A stretch of 64,000 bases of DNA from Acinetobacter sp. ANC 4558 (GTDB lineage: Bacteria > Pseudomonadota > Gammaproteobacteria > Pseudomonadales > Moraxellaceae). Position 1 is the stretch's first letter. Every line of letters begins with the position of its first letter. The translations under genes and the position numbers were made by a program. Shown piece by piece: positions 24,217 through 33,059 of the stretch. The notes under the pieces are model-generated. The model searched no databases and was not told the origin of the DNA. It saw nothing but the letters and a program-made list of their open reading frames with translations. The stretch spans positions 135,730 through 199,729 of the forward strand of contig NZ_NEGH01000006.1 of NCBI RefSeq assembly GCF_002135375.1, read 5' to 3'.

Positions 24217-25583
24217 TGTCTTTTTATCGCTGGCTTATATTACCGTTAGGAATATTACCTGTAGAAAAAGCTATGGCATGTTTGTCAGATGCAGATATAG
24301 AAATATTGGGGCAAATGTCATATACCCATAAAGCTTCTTCTACCTGGGAAATTGAAGGACAGAATCCTTATCGTACAAACAATGGATATAATGATTTAGC
24401 AATTAAATATAGTAATCATTGTGATTTAAGTGATGATAAATTAAAACTAAATATTGGTCTGTATGGCTTAGTTTATGCTCCTTATCAAGATACTGGAAAA
24501 TTTGAAGAAGATGATAAACAGGTAAAACTACTGTTAGATCAGTTCAATCTTTCTTATTCAGTTTCTGATACGGTGAATGTTGATGTTGGAAAGATAAAAA
24601 ATAAGAATGGCTTAATTTATTTAAAATCTCCATCTGACCTGTTAAGTAATTATTATGCGGGATTTAAGCCAACACAAATCTATGATCCTGCATTGAAATC
24701 GGCATATCAAGAATCTTTTTGGGGGATAGTGGTTGCGCAAGATACAGATAATTATTCTTTGTCATTAACAGCATCTCCCCAATTAACACATGTTGATCAA
24801 CGTTATATCTCATCAACGAATTGGTCTGCACTTGAACGTTCAAATACAAATGATCGATATTTATTAAAGTATACAGATCACCGCTTTGATCAGCATACGC
24901 CATCACTGAGTGTTTTATTGGGGAGTTCAAAATCTATTGCATTGTCAGATAGCTATAATATTACGCAACAATTAACGTTTAATGCAGAATTGGCTTTACA
25001 CCAAAAGCAGCAATGGCGACATTTGAGTGAAAGTAATGTAGAGAAACTGCAAAATTATATATTCCCTGAAGAATTATATCGAATAAAAAATAAGAAGGGG
25101 ATAGAGCTTGCATTAGGAATGCAATATACCTCAGATCGTTTTAGTCAATTTGGACTAGAGTATTATTATCAAAGTGAAGGGTATTCTAGAAAACAGAGGC
25201 GTTCACAAACCAATTTAATTCATTTTTTGAATCAAAAAACAAATTATGTCCCATTAGATAAAGCTTTTGATTCATATAAATATTTAATGGCATCAGAGAT
25301 ATATAACATTTCCAGTAAAGGCAATTTACAGGGTAAACATTATATTAATGGTTATGCAAGTATTAGCGCCGCAGAGCAAAAAAGTTTTAAACCCTACTTC
25401 GTAATGAATATGTCAGATAAAAGTTTAACGACTGGAATGACGTATTCTCAATCTCTCAATATAAAGCAAAAACAATTAGAAGTTTATACGGGTGTTTATG
25501 CATCTTTAGGTAAAAAGAATTCCGAATTCGGCATGTTTGGAAAAACTGTCGGTAGCTATGTCGGATTTAACTATCATTTTTAA
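24216..25583 (+). CDS. Probable outer-membrane beta-barrel protein of the export block
   Basis: 455 aa, sharing one base with the stop of the LolA-like gene. The N-terminal hydrophobic stretch ('WLILPLGILPVEKAMA') is a plausible signal peptide. The body alternates polar and hydrophobic residues in strand-like fashion, and the protein ends 'VGSYVGFNYHF' with the terminal Phe typical of Bam substrates. The segment 'VNVDVGKIKNKNGLIYLKSPSDLLS' recalls DUF1302-type barrels that partner with LolA-like proteins and RND or ABC exporters. Role: receipt or outer-leaflet insertion of the cluster product, inferred from position. Confidence 0.65.
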   Translation: MSFYRWLILPLGILPVEKAMACLSDADIEILGQMSYTHKASSTWEIEGQNPYRTNNGYNDLAIKYSNHCDLSDDKLKLNIGLYGLVYAPYQDTGKFEEDDKQVKLLLDQFNLSYSVSDTVNVDVGKIKNKNGLIYLKSPSDLLSNYYAGFKPTQIYDPALKSAYQESFWGIVVAQDTDNYSLSLTASPQLTHVDQRYISSTNWSALERSNTNDRYLLKYTDHRFDQHTPSLSVLLGSSKSIALSDSYNITQQLTFNAELALHQKQQWRHLSESNVEKLQNYIFPEELYRIKNKKGIELALGMQYTSDRFSQFGLEYYYQSEGYSRKQRRSQTNLIHFLNQKTNYVPLDKAFDSYKYLMASEIYNISSKGNLQGKHYINGYASISAAEQKSFKPYFVMNMSDKSLTTGMTYSQSLNIKQKQLEVYTGVYASLGKKNSEFGMFGKTVGSYVGFNYHF

Positions 25584-25593
25584 GGTTTTTATT

Positions 25594-26526
25594 ATGAATA
25601 TTAAAGAATTAAAATCAGTTGCTTTTATGTTTGCTGGTCAAGGAAACCCTACTATTGGTATGGGCTCAGATTTATGGGATATAAATGATACAACTCGAAA
25701 AATTTGGGATTGTGCGAGTGATATTTCACAAAAAGACATCCGCCGTCTTTGTTTAAGAGGCCCAATGAATAAATTGGTACAAACCACACATCAGCAATTA
25801 GCAGTTACTGCAATAAATATCAGCCTTTATACATTATGTCGTGAAAACATGACGTCAGATATTGTTGCAGGATTATGTGGTCATAGTGTAGGAGAATACG
25901 CGGCTTTATACGCTGCAAATGCGGCAACACTTGAAGATACATTCAAGATGATTCAATTTCGTGCAAATCTTATGCATGACTTAAGTCAAATAAATAAAGG
26001 ATCAATGTATGCGGTCAAAGGAATTGATTATCAAACCCTAAAGAAACAAATAGAACATTTTGGAGTTGAAGTCGATATTTGTTGTGATAATAGTCCTCAG
26101 CAACAAGTGATTGGTGGTACTACGGATGCATTAACAGCGTTTTCTCGTCAGTTAATGACAAATGGGTATGAAACAACTAAATTAGGAGTTAGCGGAGCGT
26201 GGCATACACGTCTTATGCATACAGGTGTTCAGCAGATGCGAGATTATTTAGCCTCAATCCCACTTCAGTCACCAGAATATGATGTTGTAATGAATGTGAC
26301 TGGCATGCCAGAAAAAAATCCTGAAATCATTAAAGAAAACTTAGCACTTCATTTAACACATACCGTGAAATGGACTGAGTCCATGGAGAGATTACTTAAT
26401 CACACTACTGCTCCAGTATTATTAGAAGTGAGTAATAAAGCATATTTAGGGCATATGCTAAGTGATTTTATTACATCTTCTTCAGAAAAAACCATACATT
26501 GTAGACAGATGATGGGGCTATCATGA
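25594..26526 (+). CDS. Malonyl-CoA:ACP acyltransferase (FabD-like, cluster copy)
   Basis: 310 aa from the ATG at 25594; earlier in-frame starts lie inside the upstream gene. It loads malonyl units on the cluster ACP. The MCAT set is intact: 'FMFAGQGNPTIGMG' at 11-24, the nucleophile Ser98 in 'GHSVGEYAA' and His204 in 'GAWHTRLM'. 'QVIGGTTDAL' corresponds to the usual 'QVVISG' segment. Its position at the end of the operon, after the export genes, is separate from the other enzymes. It is the counterpart of CylD. Confidence 0.9.
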   Translation: MNIKELKSVAFMFAGQGNPTIGMGSDLWDINDTTRKIWDCASDISQKDIRRLCLRGPMNKLVQTTHQQLAVTAINISLYTLCRENMTSDIVAGLCGHSVGEYAALYAANAATLEDTFKMIQFRANLMHDLSQINKGSMYAVKGIDYQTLKKQIEHFGVEVDICCDNSPQQQVIGGTTDALTAFSRQLMTNGYETTKLGVSGAWHTRLMHTGVQQMRDYLASIPLQSPEYDVVMNVTGMPEKNPEIIKENLALHLTHTVKWTESMERLLNHTTAPVLLEVSNKAYLGHMLSDFITSSSEKTIHCRQMMGLS

Positions 26527-27524
26527 ATCCGGATTATTTAAAATTTATTCACTTTCAAGATAAGCGACTCATTGTTCTATTTTATTTGATTTTATTTATT
26601 GTTCTTGGATTTTATTGGAAGAATAATAACTATACTTTAACAGTCAATGATGTATGGTGGTTAAGTGGACTTTTTGCCATCATGTTATTTAATTTTAGCT
26701 ATGAGTTGAAAGCTTATTGGACATATAATTTTTTATTTGAGCGTGTGGATTTTGATGTTTTTTTAAATCAAAAGAAATATAGCGTTCCAGCATTTTTTCT
26801 TAGACCAATTGTTGTCAGTATTTTTTCTATTCTTATTTTTTGGATTGTTGTTCAAGGCAGTTTTTTATTTTCTAGTGAATATTATCGTATTATTTTTCTT
26901 TATCTTATTTCACCATTTGTAATTTATTTAATATTCAGAGTATTAAGAGTTGTCTATATTCAGCAATTATTAAATGCTGTCTCCTCTCATATTAAGTATA
27001 AAAGTTTTTATCAATATGTTGCTTATTCAGTTTTTATTATTGTTATTTTAAATTTAATTTCGATTCATCCTTTAGCATTAAACCCAGATTTTTCTTTGAA
27101 AGATGGTTATTTTTCTTTAGCTTTAATGATTGCAATGCTTATCTTATGTAGTATTGTACTGTGTATTAATCTAATTTTTTTAAAAATTACGAAGCGTTAT
27201 ATCTTTCTAGGAAGAATTTTTTTACAAGAACTGGACTTTAGTTTCACGAAAGATATTCCATTTCAAATATTATATAAGCAACATTTCATAATCAGAGTCC
27301 TAATTTTATTCATGGTGATGTGTCTATGGACGATCAGTATAAGTGCTATTTTAAGCCTATTAAATTGGAAAATTTATTTTGAAGCTTATTTTTTAATCTG
27401 TTTTATACCATGTTTAGTCTTTTATTTTTTACACACATACTGGCAATGGCATCGTGAATTAATGATGGCATACGATATGTATTTTCGTTCAAGAGAAATT
27501 ACCAAACGAAGAAATGAACAATAA
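26523..27524 (+). CDS. Polytopic inner-membrane protein, unknown
   Basis: 333 aa, overlapping the MCAT gene by 4 bases (ATGA), hence co-translated with the cluster. Roughly seven to eight hydrophobic helices are visible (near 17-32, 45-62, 90-110, 117-140, 163-183, 195-222, 260-285 and 288-305). Charged loops and a basic C-terminal tail ('RSREITKRRNEQ') follow. I see no acyltransferase, MBOAT or glycosyltransferase motif. As the only integral membrane protein besides the permease, it could be a tailoring enzyme or a transport partner. Function unknown. Confidence 0.7.
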   Translation: MNPDYLKFIHFQDKRLIVLFYLILFIVLGFYWKNNNYTLTVNDVWWLSGLFAIMLFNFSYELKAYWTYNFLFERVDFDVFLNQKKYSVPAFFLRPIVVSIFSILIFWIVVQGSFLFSSEYYRIIFLYLISPFVIYLIFRVLRVVYIQQLLNAVSSHIKYKSFYQYVAYSVFIIVILNLISIHPLALNPDFSLKDGYFSLALMIAMLILCSIVLCINLIFLKITKRYIFLGRIFLQELDFSFTKDIPFQILYKQHFIIRVLILFMVMCLWTISISAILSLLNWKIYFEAYFLICFIPCLVFYFLHTYWQWHRELMMAYDMYFRSREITKRRNEQ

Positions 27525-27615
27525 CCTAAGCTACGTTGAGTTTTTATCACGATTCAATGATAAACCGCTTCCATTAGCTGTGGAAAACGATCTGTTGTTT
27601 TGCAAATACCTGTAA
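27514..27615 (+). CDS. Possible 33-aa ORF overlapping the end of the cluster
   Basis: An ATG at 27514 lies inside the last codons of the membrane protein gene, in another frame, and reads 33 codons ('MNNNLSYVEFLSRFND...') to a stop at 27615. The overlap is of the kind seen at other junctions in this cluster. The product has no recognised family and may be the truncated 5' end of a lost gene, or chance. No terminator is evident after it. Confidence 0.3.
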   Translation: MNNNLSYVEFLSRFNDKPLPLAVENDLLFCKYL

Positions 27616-27751
27616 AATAATTTTAAGAATTAAAAATAAGTTTAAACTTACTTTTAAGATTAATTTTATCCGTAACATAAAAGATCAAAATAGACTTGAG
27701 ATTTTTTATAAACTTTTCATAATGTTTTTTTTCATTATTTAAATTGTATTC

Positions 27752-28336
27752 ATGACATTATTTGAAATTGTCTCTGTGATAATTAGTATTATTGCCGTTA
27801 TTTTAACCATTAAAAGACATCTTTGGTGTTGGTTTTTTAATTTCTTTGCGTGTGTGCTTTATGCAATTTTATTTTTTGAATTTAAACTATATGGTGAAAC
27901 AATTTTACAGGTTTTTTTCATGGGGATGGCTATTTATGGTTATATGCAATGGAAAAAAGGATTAAGTGAGCAACATGAACTCATCATTTCTGACCTTAAG
28001 TTGAATTCCATTTTAATACAAATATTAATTACAGCTGGTGTTGGTTTATCCTTTGGAGCACTATTGGCTTATTTTACAGATGCCGCAGTTCCTTGGCTTG
28101 ATGCACAATTGGCAGCATTTAGTTTATTAGCGACATATTGGAGTGGTAAAAAATATTTAAGCACATGGCGACTTTGGGTGATTGTTGATATTATTTATGT
28201 TGCGATGTTTATTTATAAAGATCTTTATCCGACAGCTGGGTTATACGCCATGTTTGTGATTTTAGCTGGAATGGGGTGGCTACAATGGCAAAAAATATAT
28301 AGACAACAAATGCAAGGTTCTTTAATACCCTCATGA
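27752..28336 (+). CDS. pnuC: Nicotinamide riboside transporter PnuC
   Basis: 194-aa inner-membrane protein with about seven helices. It has the PnuC features 'NFFACVLYAILFFEFKLYGETILQVFF' with Trp- and Tyr-rich helices, 'YGYMQWKKG', and a late 'LSTWRLWVIVDIIYVAMFIYKDLYPTAGLYAMF'. It mediates facilitated uptake of nicotinamide riboside for NAD synthesis. It precedes a small unknown gene that it overlaps by 4 bases. A NAD-kinase-type NadR partner is not seen here. Confidence 0.9.
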   Translation: MTLFEIVSVIISIIAVILTIKRHLWCWFFNFFACVLYAILFFEFKLYGETILQVFFMGMAIYGYMQWKKGLSEQHELIISDLKLNSILIQILITAGVGLSFGALLAYFTDAAVPWLDAQLAAFSLLATYWSGKKYLSTWRLWVIVDIIYVAMFIYKDLYPTAGLYAMFVILAGMGWLQWQKIYRQQMQGSLIPS

Positions 28337-28620
28337 TGATTCATTTTAGTCAGCACCAATTAGAAAAATTTAACTGTTTAGTGCAGAAAATAAAGGATCA
28401 ACCCGAGCATTATTTATGTTTTGATTCAGTTTCAGATTTTTATCAAGCGAAATGGTTAGATGATTTTCCCCAAGGAACCAATTGGTATGTGACGGGTTTG
28501 GATGATGGTGCAGAAGAATTTTATGTTTTGATTGAATATAAAAATCATTATTTAAAAATTCAAAAAACCTCAGAGACGATAGTAAGTTTGGGGGTATATG
28601 AAGATGCTGATGGAATATAG
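28333..28620 (+). CDS. Hypothetical protein downstream of pnuC
   Basis: 95 aa, starting within the pnuC stop (ATGATG overlap), so probably translationally coupled. It is soluble, acidic and rich in aromatic residues, with no signal peptide or known domain. The link to nicotinamide riboside metabolism is only by position. Confidence 0.6.
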   Translation: MMIHFSQHQLEKFNCLVQKIKDQPEHYLCFDSVSDFYQAKWLDDFPQGTNWYVTGLDDGAEEFYVLIEYKNHYLKIQKTSETIVSLGVYEDADGI

Positions 28621-28699
28621 AATAAATAGGAATAAAAGAAGTTATCAGAAATCGGATAACATAAGATAAATCATTGTTTAAGTTGCTTGAGGAAACAAA

Positions 28700-29185
28700 A
28701 TGGGAACATTATTGCCAGTTGCACAAAAAGGCGAGGGAGTATTGGCATTAAAAGCTTCAGTGATTTCACAAGCAGAATTTAATTCACAGTGGTTATATCA
28801 GCTGACAGAGGCAATGCATGCGACAATGCTTGAACGTAATGGCGTTGGTATTGCTGCACCACAAGTTTATATTTCCAAAAGAGTGATCATCGTTGCTTCT
28901 AAACCAAATCCTCGTTATCCAGATGCACCTGAAATGTCTCCTATTATTATGATTAATCCTGAAATTGTATGGATGTCTGAACAAGAAAATTTAGGTGAGG
29001 AAGGTTGCTTAAGTGTACAGAATGAAAGAGGTTCTGTAAGACGCGCAAATGAAATTCAGGTTCACTATTTTGATTTAGACGGAACAAAGTTTGAGTTGAG
29101 ACTTTCAGGTTTTCCTGCACGTATTGTGCAACATGAAGTAGATCATTTAAATGGAATATTATTTGTAGAAAGGTTATCTGAATAG
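28700..29185 (+). CDS. def: Peptide deformylase
   Basis: 161-aa metalloenzyme that removes the formyl group from nascent protein N-termini. All three motifs are intact: GVGIAAPQV (motif 1), EEGCLSV (motif 2, metal-binding Cys) and QHEVDHLNG (motif 3, two metal-binding His and catalytic Glu). A strong GAGGAAA ribosome site lies 6 bases before the ATG. The usual partner fmt is not adjacent, so this may be an additional deformylase copy in the genome; the sequence alone cannot tell. Confidence 0.93.
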   Translation: MGTLLPVAQKGEGVLALKASVISQAEFNSQWLYQLTEAMHATMLERNGVGIAAPQVYISKRVIIVASKPNPRYPDAPEMSPIIMINPEIVWMSEQENLGEEGCLSVQNERGSVRRANEIQVHYFDLDGTKFELRLSGFPARIVQHEVDHLNGILFVERLSE

Positions 29186-29195
29186 AGTATAAAAA

Positions 29196-29221
29196 ATAAG
29201 CCACAAATTAGTGTGGCTTAT
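29196..29221. terminator. Bidirectional terminator between def and the MHS transporter
   Basis: ATAAGCCACA / TGTGGCTTAT, a 10-bp perfect stem. A T run follows on the minus strand, so it mainly serves the transporter gene. The transporter stop codon lies 7 bases away. Confidence 0.85.
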
Positions 29222-29227
29222 GAACAA

Positions 29228-30532
29228 TTAGATTTTATGATGCTGTGTTTCAAATTTATATTTGAACATCAGGGTCGCGATTAGGGTAAATATACAAATC
29301 ATCCAAATATAGTAAATTGCACCCACTGAGCTAAACAAGCTTAACCATTGTACCAGTGGGAAAGTTAAACCTCCTGCAATGGCGTAAGCAACATTATAGG
29401 AAAATGAAATGCCTGTAAAACGGATTTGTGCAGGAAACATTTTCACCATCATATAAGATACAATACCCACAGTACCTGAACATAAGCCTACCAGCATATA
29501 CAAAAAGAAAATTACGTGATCAGTCTGCTGTCCTAAACTATAAAAAAATATGGATGAAATGATTGCGACTAAAATGACACCCATGCTCATGGTTCGCCAA
29601 CCACCAAATTTATCGGCCAATAACCCAGCACTGATACAACCTACCATTTGCATTACAATTGCAGCACTTTGCATTTTGAATGCGTCGGCTCTTTCAAAAC
29701 CAAATGTTGTTGTGAGTAGGGTTGGCATAGATAGAATGAGTACTAAGACACATCCAGTTAAAAACCAAGTAAAAATCATACCCAGTACAGTTGCAGTTTT
29801 ATGTTGAGCTAGGACTTGTTTGACAGGTAATTGCTTTGATAATTCTTTGCGTTGTTGCATTGCTTTAAAAACAGGCGTTTCTTTTAAATAACTTCTAAGA
29901 TATAAGGTAATAAATCCAAAAATACCACCTAAAATAAATGGAATACGCCATGCCCAATCTTGCACTTCTTGTTGGCTAAATTGAGTCGAAATGAATAAAG
30001 ACATTAATGCGCCAAGCAAAATGCCTAAAGATAAACCCGAAGTGAGTAAACCATTTGCAAAACCAATTCGTTTTTCATGAACATGTTCTGACACAAAAGT
30101 CCATGCTGCTGGGATTTCACCACCAATTGCAATTCCTTGCAATATTCTCATGAATAATAAAAGTAATGGTGCAACATAACCAACCGTTTCATAGGTAGGC
30201 ATAATACCAATACATAATGTCGGTAGTGCCATTAATAAAATTGAGAGGGTAAATAAACGCTTACGACCAACTAAGTCTCCAAAGTGGGCCATAATAATGC
30301 CACCCAATGGTCTAAAAAAGTAACCAGCGGCAAAAATTCCATAGGTATTGAGTAGAGCCCAAAAGGGGCTAAGCGTGCTTGGAAAAAATAGTTCAGAAAT
30401 TAATTTTGCATAAAAAACAAAAATAACAAAGTCATAGAACTCTAATGCACCACCCAGTGAGGATAATCCCAATGTTCTCTTATCTTCTCTGCTCAGTGCA
30501 GGATGATTATTTTGCTCCACGACTTTATCCAT
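29228..30532 (-). CDS. MFS transporter, metabolite:H+ symporter (MHS) family
   Basis: 434 aa, 12 membrane helices. The family markers are 'GALEFYDFVIFVFYAKLISELFFP' in the first helix, 'RPLGGIIMAHFGDLVGRKR' in loop 2-3, 'GIAIGGEIPAAWTFVSEH' and 'FPAQIRFTGISFSYNVAYAIAGG'. These define the citrate/proline/alpha-ketoglutarate-type symporters, which import small organic acids or osmolytes with protons. It has diverged from the second MHS protein at 54682-55983. The gene stands alone and the substrate is unknown. Confidence 0.88.
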   Translation of the reverse strand: MDKVVEQNNHPALSREDKRTLGLSSLGGALEFYDFVIFVFYAKLISELFFPSTLSPFWALLNTYGIFAAGYFFRPLGGIIMAHFGDLVGRKRLFTLSILLMALPTLCIGIMPTYETVGYVAPLLLLFMRILQGIAIGGEIPAAWTFVSEHVHEKRIGFANGLLTSGLSLGILLGALMSLFISTQFSQQEVQDWAWRIPFILGGIFGFITLYLRSYLKETPVFKAMQQRKELSKQLPVKQVLAQHKTATVLGMIFTWFLTGCVLVLILSMPTLLTTTFGFERADAFKMQSAAIVMQMVGCISAGLLADKFGGWRTMSMGVILVAIISSIFFYSLGQQTDHVIFFLYMLVGLCSGTVGIVSYMMVKMFPAQIRFTGISFSYNVAYAIAGGLTFPLVQWLSLFSSVGAIYYIWMICIFTLIATLMFKYKFETQHHKI

Positions 30533-30680
30533 GATTAAACTTATATATAAATTCTCATATTCTAATAATAAATCAATAAAAAAGAAGAGAGGAAGATAGC
30601 TTAACTTATGAAAAAAAGAAATGAATCATTATACTTTTAGAATGTAATCGTATTTTAATTGAAAAGTTGGACGATAAAAA

Positions 30681-30721
30681 AGCACGATGACAATCAAAAA
30701 AGGGCTGATTGTCATCGTGCT
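30681..30721 (-). terminator. Strong hairpin downstream of the pirin gene
   Basis: AGCACGATGACAATCA and its exact complement (16-bp stem) around a 9-base loop. It lies 25 bases after the pirin stop; on the minus strand TTTTTTAT follows. Confidence 0.9.
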
Positions 30722-30745
30722 ATTTAATTGAGTTAATTTTTTCTG

Positions 30746-31438
30746 TTATTTCTGAGGCAAGTCAAAACAAATAAACTGACTATTTTCTAAAGCTTTAATT
30801 ACGCTTTGTTCTGAGTGTATTAATGCATCACCAGATTTTCCAACTTGACCATTTATTTCAATTGCACCAGAGATAACATGCACATAATTCAAACCAAATT
30901 TAGATATAGCTTCCAATTCTTCGCCAAGTTGTAAAACTGCAGTTTTAACTTCAGCTTGTTGACGAATATGCATTGGTGCATCTGAATTCGGCCCAGCAAT
31001 TAAATGCCATTGATTCGGTTGATGCTGTGGATTCAATTGAATTTGTTGATAGTTAGGCTCTATATTTCGTACATTTGGCGTAATCCATATTTGTAATAAA
31101 TGAACGGTTTCATCACCTTCATTGATTTCACTATGTTGAATGCCAGTACCGGCACTCATTAACTGCCATTCACCAGCAGAAATTTTTCCTGCATTTCCCA
31201 TACTGTCTTTATGTGAAATACTCCCTTTGAGTACGCAGGTTAAAATTTCCATATTGTCATGTGGATGTGTACCAAAGCCATTATGTGCATTAATAAGATC
31301 ATCATTAATGACTCTTAATGCACTAATTCCCATATATTTAGGGTTATACCAGTTTCCAAATGAAAAACTATGCTTTGACTCTAACCACCCCATTTTGACA
31401 TGACCACGATCTTCATTACGATGAATATAAGTTGTCAT
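30746..31438 (-). CDS. Pirin family protein (YhhW-like)
   Basis: 230-aa bicupin. The metal-binding His residues of the N-terminal cupin are visible in 'GFGTHPHDNMEILTCVL' and 'QHSEIN', in line with the quercetinase-type pirins of the YhhW group. The C-terminal cupin is metal-free, as usual. Reported activities in the family are quercetin 2,3-dioxygenase and redox-sensitive regulation. The native substrate here is unknown. Single gene with its own terminator. Confidence 0.9.
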   Translation of the reverse strand: MTTYIHRNEDRGHVKMGWLESKHSFSFGNWYNPKYMGISALRVINDDLINAHNGFGTHPHDNMEILTCVLKGSISHKDSMGNAGKISAGEWQLMSAGTGIQHSEINEGDETVHLLQIWITPNVRNIEPNYQQIQLNPQHQPNQWHLIAGPNSDAPMHIRQQAEVKTAVLQLGEELEAISKFGLNYVHVISGAIEINGQVGKSGDALIHSEQSVIKALENSQFICFDLPQK

Positions 31439-31605
31439 TGGTATATTCCTATCTTTATTCTTTACATGGACGTAGTTTAGAGTGTTTTATATCGTTAATA
31501 TATTCATAATAAATGAGGCTGCGTTCTATTTCTGAAACGAATGGTATAGATCTAATGCGATCATGAATGATTAAAGCGATATATTTTAAATCACAAATAA
31601 AATAA

Positions 31606-31627
31606 AAGGCACTCATATGAGTACCTT
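31606..31627 (-). terminator. Terminator of the L,D-transpeptidase gene
   Basis: AAGGCACTCATATGAGTACCTT is a near-perfect palindrome followed on the minus strand by a T-rich run, 18 bases after the stop codon. Confidence 0.85.
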
Positions 31628-31644
31628 CTATTTTCGCTAAAATA

Positions 31645-32856
31645 TTATTCTAAGAATTTAACAGTGACGCCTGATCTGACTTTTTTACCTAAATCATTGG
31701 CATCCCAGTTGGTTAAACGAATACATCCATGAGATGCTGTTTTCGAAATGGCAGATGGATTTGGGGTACCATGAATACCAAAAGATTTTTTGCTTAAACC
31801 AATCCAAATATTACCCACAGGACCATTTGGACCAGGCGGTAAGGAAAGTGGCTTTAAGTTTTTTCCTTGAATAAAGTTGCTAGGTGAATAGCTATACCAA
31901 GGATTGGGTGCAACACCTGTGACTTTATACGTTCCTATTGGAGATGGGGTATCAGAACTACCAATCGTTGCAGGAAAAGAACCAATCATTTGGTTTTTGC
32001 TGTTAAATAAATACAGCTGTTTTGCACCTTTATGCGCAATAATTAAATGAATATCTTCAGGTAATTCATTACGAACATTTGTGACAATAATTTTCTCACC
32101 AACTTTATTAAAATTTGCATTTGGATTTAATTTCTTTAAAAAATCTTCATCCATATGAAATTTTTCACCCAGCATTTCTGAAACACGGGTGTAGTATAAA
32201 CCTGGCATTTTTGCTTGTTCTGCATAATCACGTGGAATTGATTTTGCATAAGGACCTTTAAGGTCTGCATCGGTAATGGTGTATTCAATAAATGCAGGTT
32301 TATTTCCTTGTTTAGCAACTAAGGCATTCCAAGTTTCTTGAGTCAAAACACCTGTCGGCTCAAGACCGTTCATTTGTTGAAATGATGAGATTGCTTTAAG
32401 TGTGTTTTGACCACTTGTACCATCAATTGCGCCAGGAGATGCATGTGCATTGTTTAACATCACATGTGCACGCGCATAAACTGGAAATTGTCCTCTGCCG
32501 ATATTTTCATACCATGTTGCACTATTGAGACCACTGAGCGTCCATGATCCTTTAGAGGCAGGAGCTGTTGTTTGCACAGTTGGTGCTGTGCCTGTATCTG
32601 ATGTTTTATCTTCTTTCGTTTGAAGATTATTCAAGGTATCAGAAGCTTTGTTTAAATCTTGCTGTTCTTGTTCTGTGATTTGGACTTCAGATGCAGCTTT
32701 TATCGGCGTCTTTATTTCTAGCGGATTGATTGGATCTTCGACAGCAGAATCTATTATTTTTTTTGAACTTGAAGGTAGTCCAGCAGGAGGTGCAGCAAAT
32801 GCTGTGCCTGCAAAAATACAGCTTAAACTTATTGCGAGCAAAGTGCGAACGAACAT
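31645..32856 (-). CDS. L,D-transpeptidase (YkuD) with peptidoglycan-binding domain
   Basis: 403 aa. The signal peptide ends near residue 21 ('GTAFAA'). A Thr/Ala-rich linker (about 40-105) is followed by a PG_binding_1 domain (about 125-182, 'AIDGTSGQNTLKAISSFQ'). A LysM-like stretch (about 190-262) precedes the YkuD catalytic domain (about 268-403), with His362 in 'GIHGTP' and the nucleophile Cys378 in 'SHGCIRL'. It forms 3-3 crosslinks in periplasmic peptidoglycan or attaches proteins to it. It is divergent from hemE. Confidence 0.92.
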   Translation of the reverse strand: MFVRTLLAISLSCIFAGTAFAAPPAGLPSSSKKIIDSAVEDPINPLEIKTPIKAASEVQITEQEQQDLNKASDTLNNLQTKEDKTSDTGTAPTVQTTAPASKGSWTLSGLNSATWYENIGRGQFPVYARAHVMLNNAHASPGAIDGTSGQNTLKAISSFQQMNGLEPTGVLTQETWNALVAKQGNKPAFIEYTITDADLKGPYAKSIPRDYAEQAKMPGLYYTRVSEMLGEKFHMDEDFLKKLNPNANFNKVGEKIIVTNVRNELPEDIHLIIAHKGAKQLYLFNSKNQMIGSFPATIGSSDTPSPIGTYKVTGVAPNPWYSYSPSNFIQGKNLKPLSLPPGPNGPVGNIWIGLSKKSFGIHGTPNPSAISKTASHGCIRLTNWDANDLGKKVRSGVTVKFLE

Positions 32857-33059
32857 GTAGTGCAGCCTTAAGAATGATTCATAAACATAAGTAAAACAAT
32901 ATAAGTATTACAGAAAAAAATATGCCTTGCAGTAATTCTTTTGTGTAAATACCAGCTTTATTCTGAGCTTACAGTAAACTTTAATATAGAGGTAGAGTTA
33001 TTCAAATGTAAACCTTTTTGTTATGATGTCAGCAAGATTAAAAACAGATAGGAAAATAA

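Noticed and set aside
12675..26526. Aryl-polyene cluster assignment
   Set aside because: Synthase parts overlap in type, but I see no ammonia-lyase, AMP-ligase, MMPL exporter or acyltransferase of that pathway, and a T-protein-like gene is present instead.
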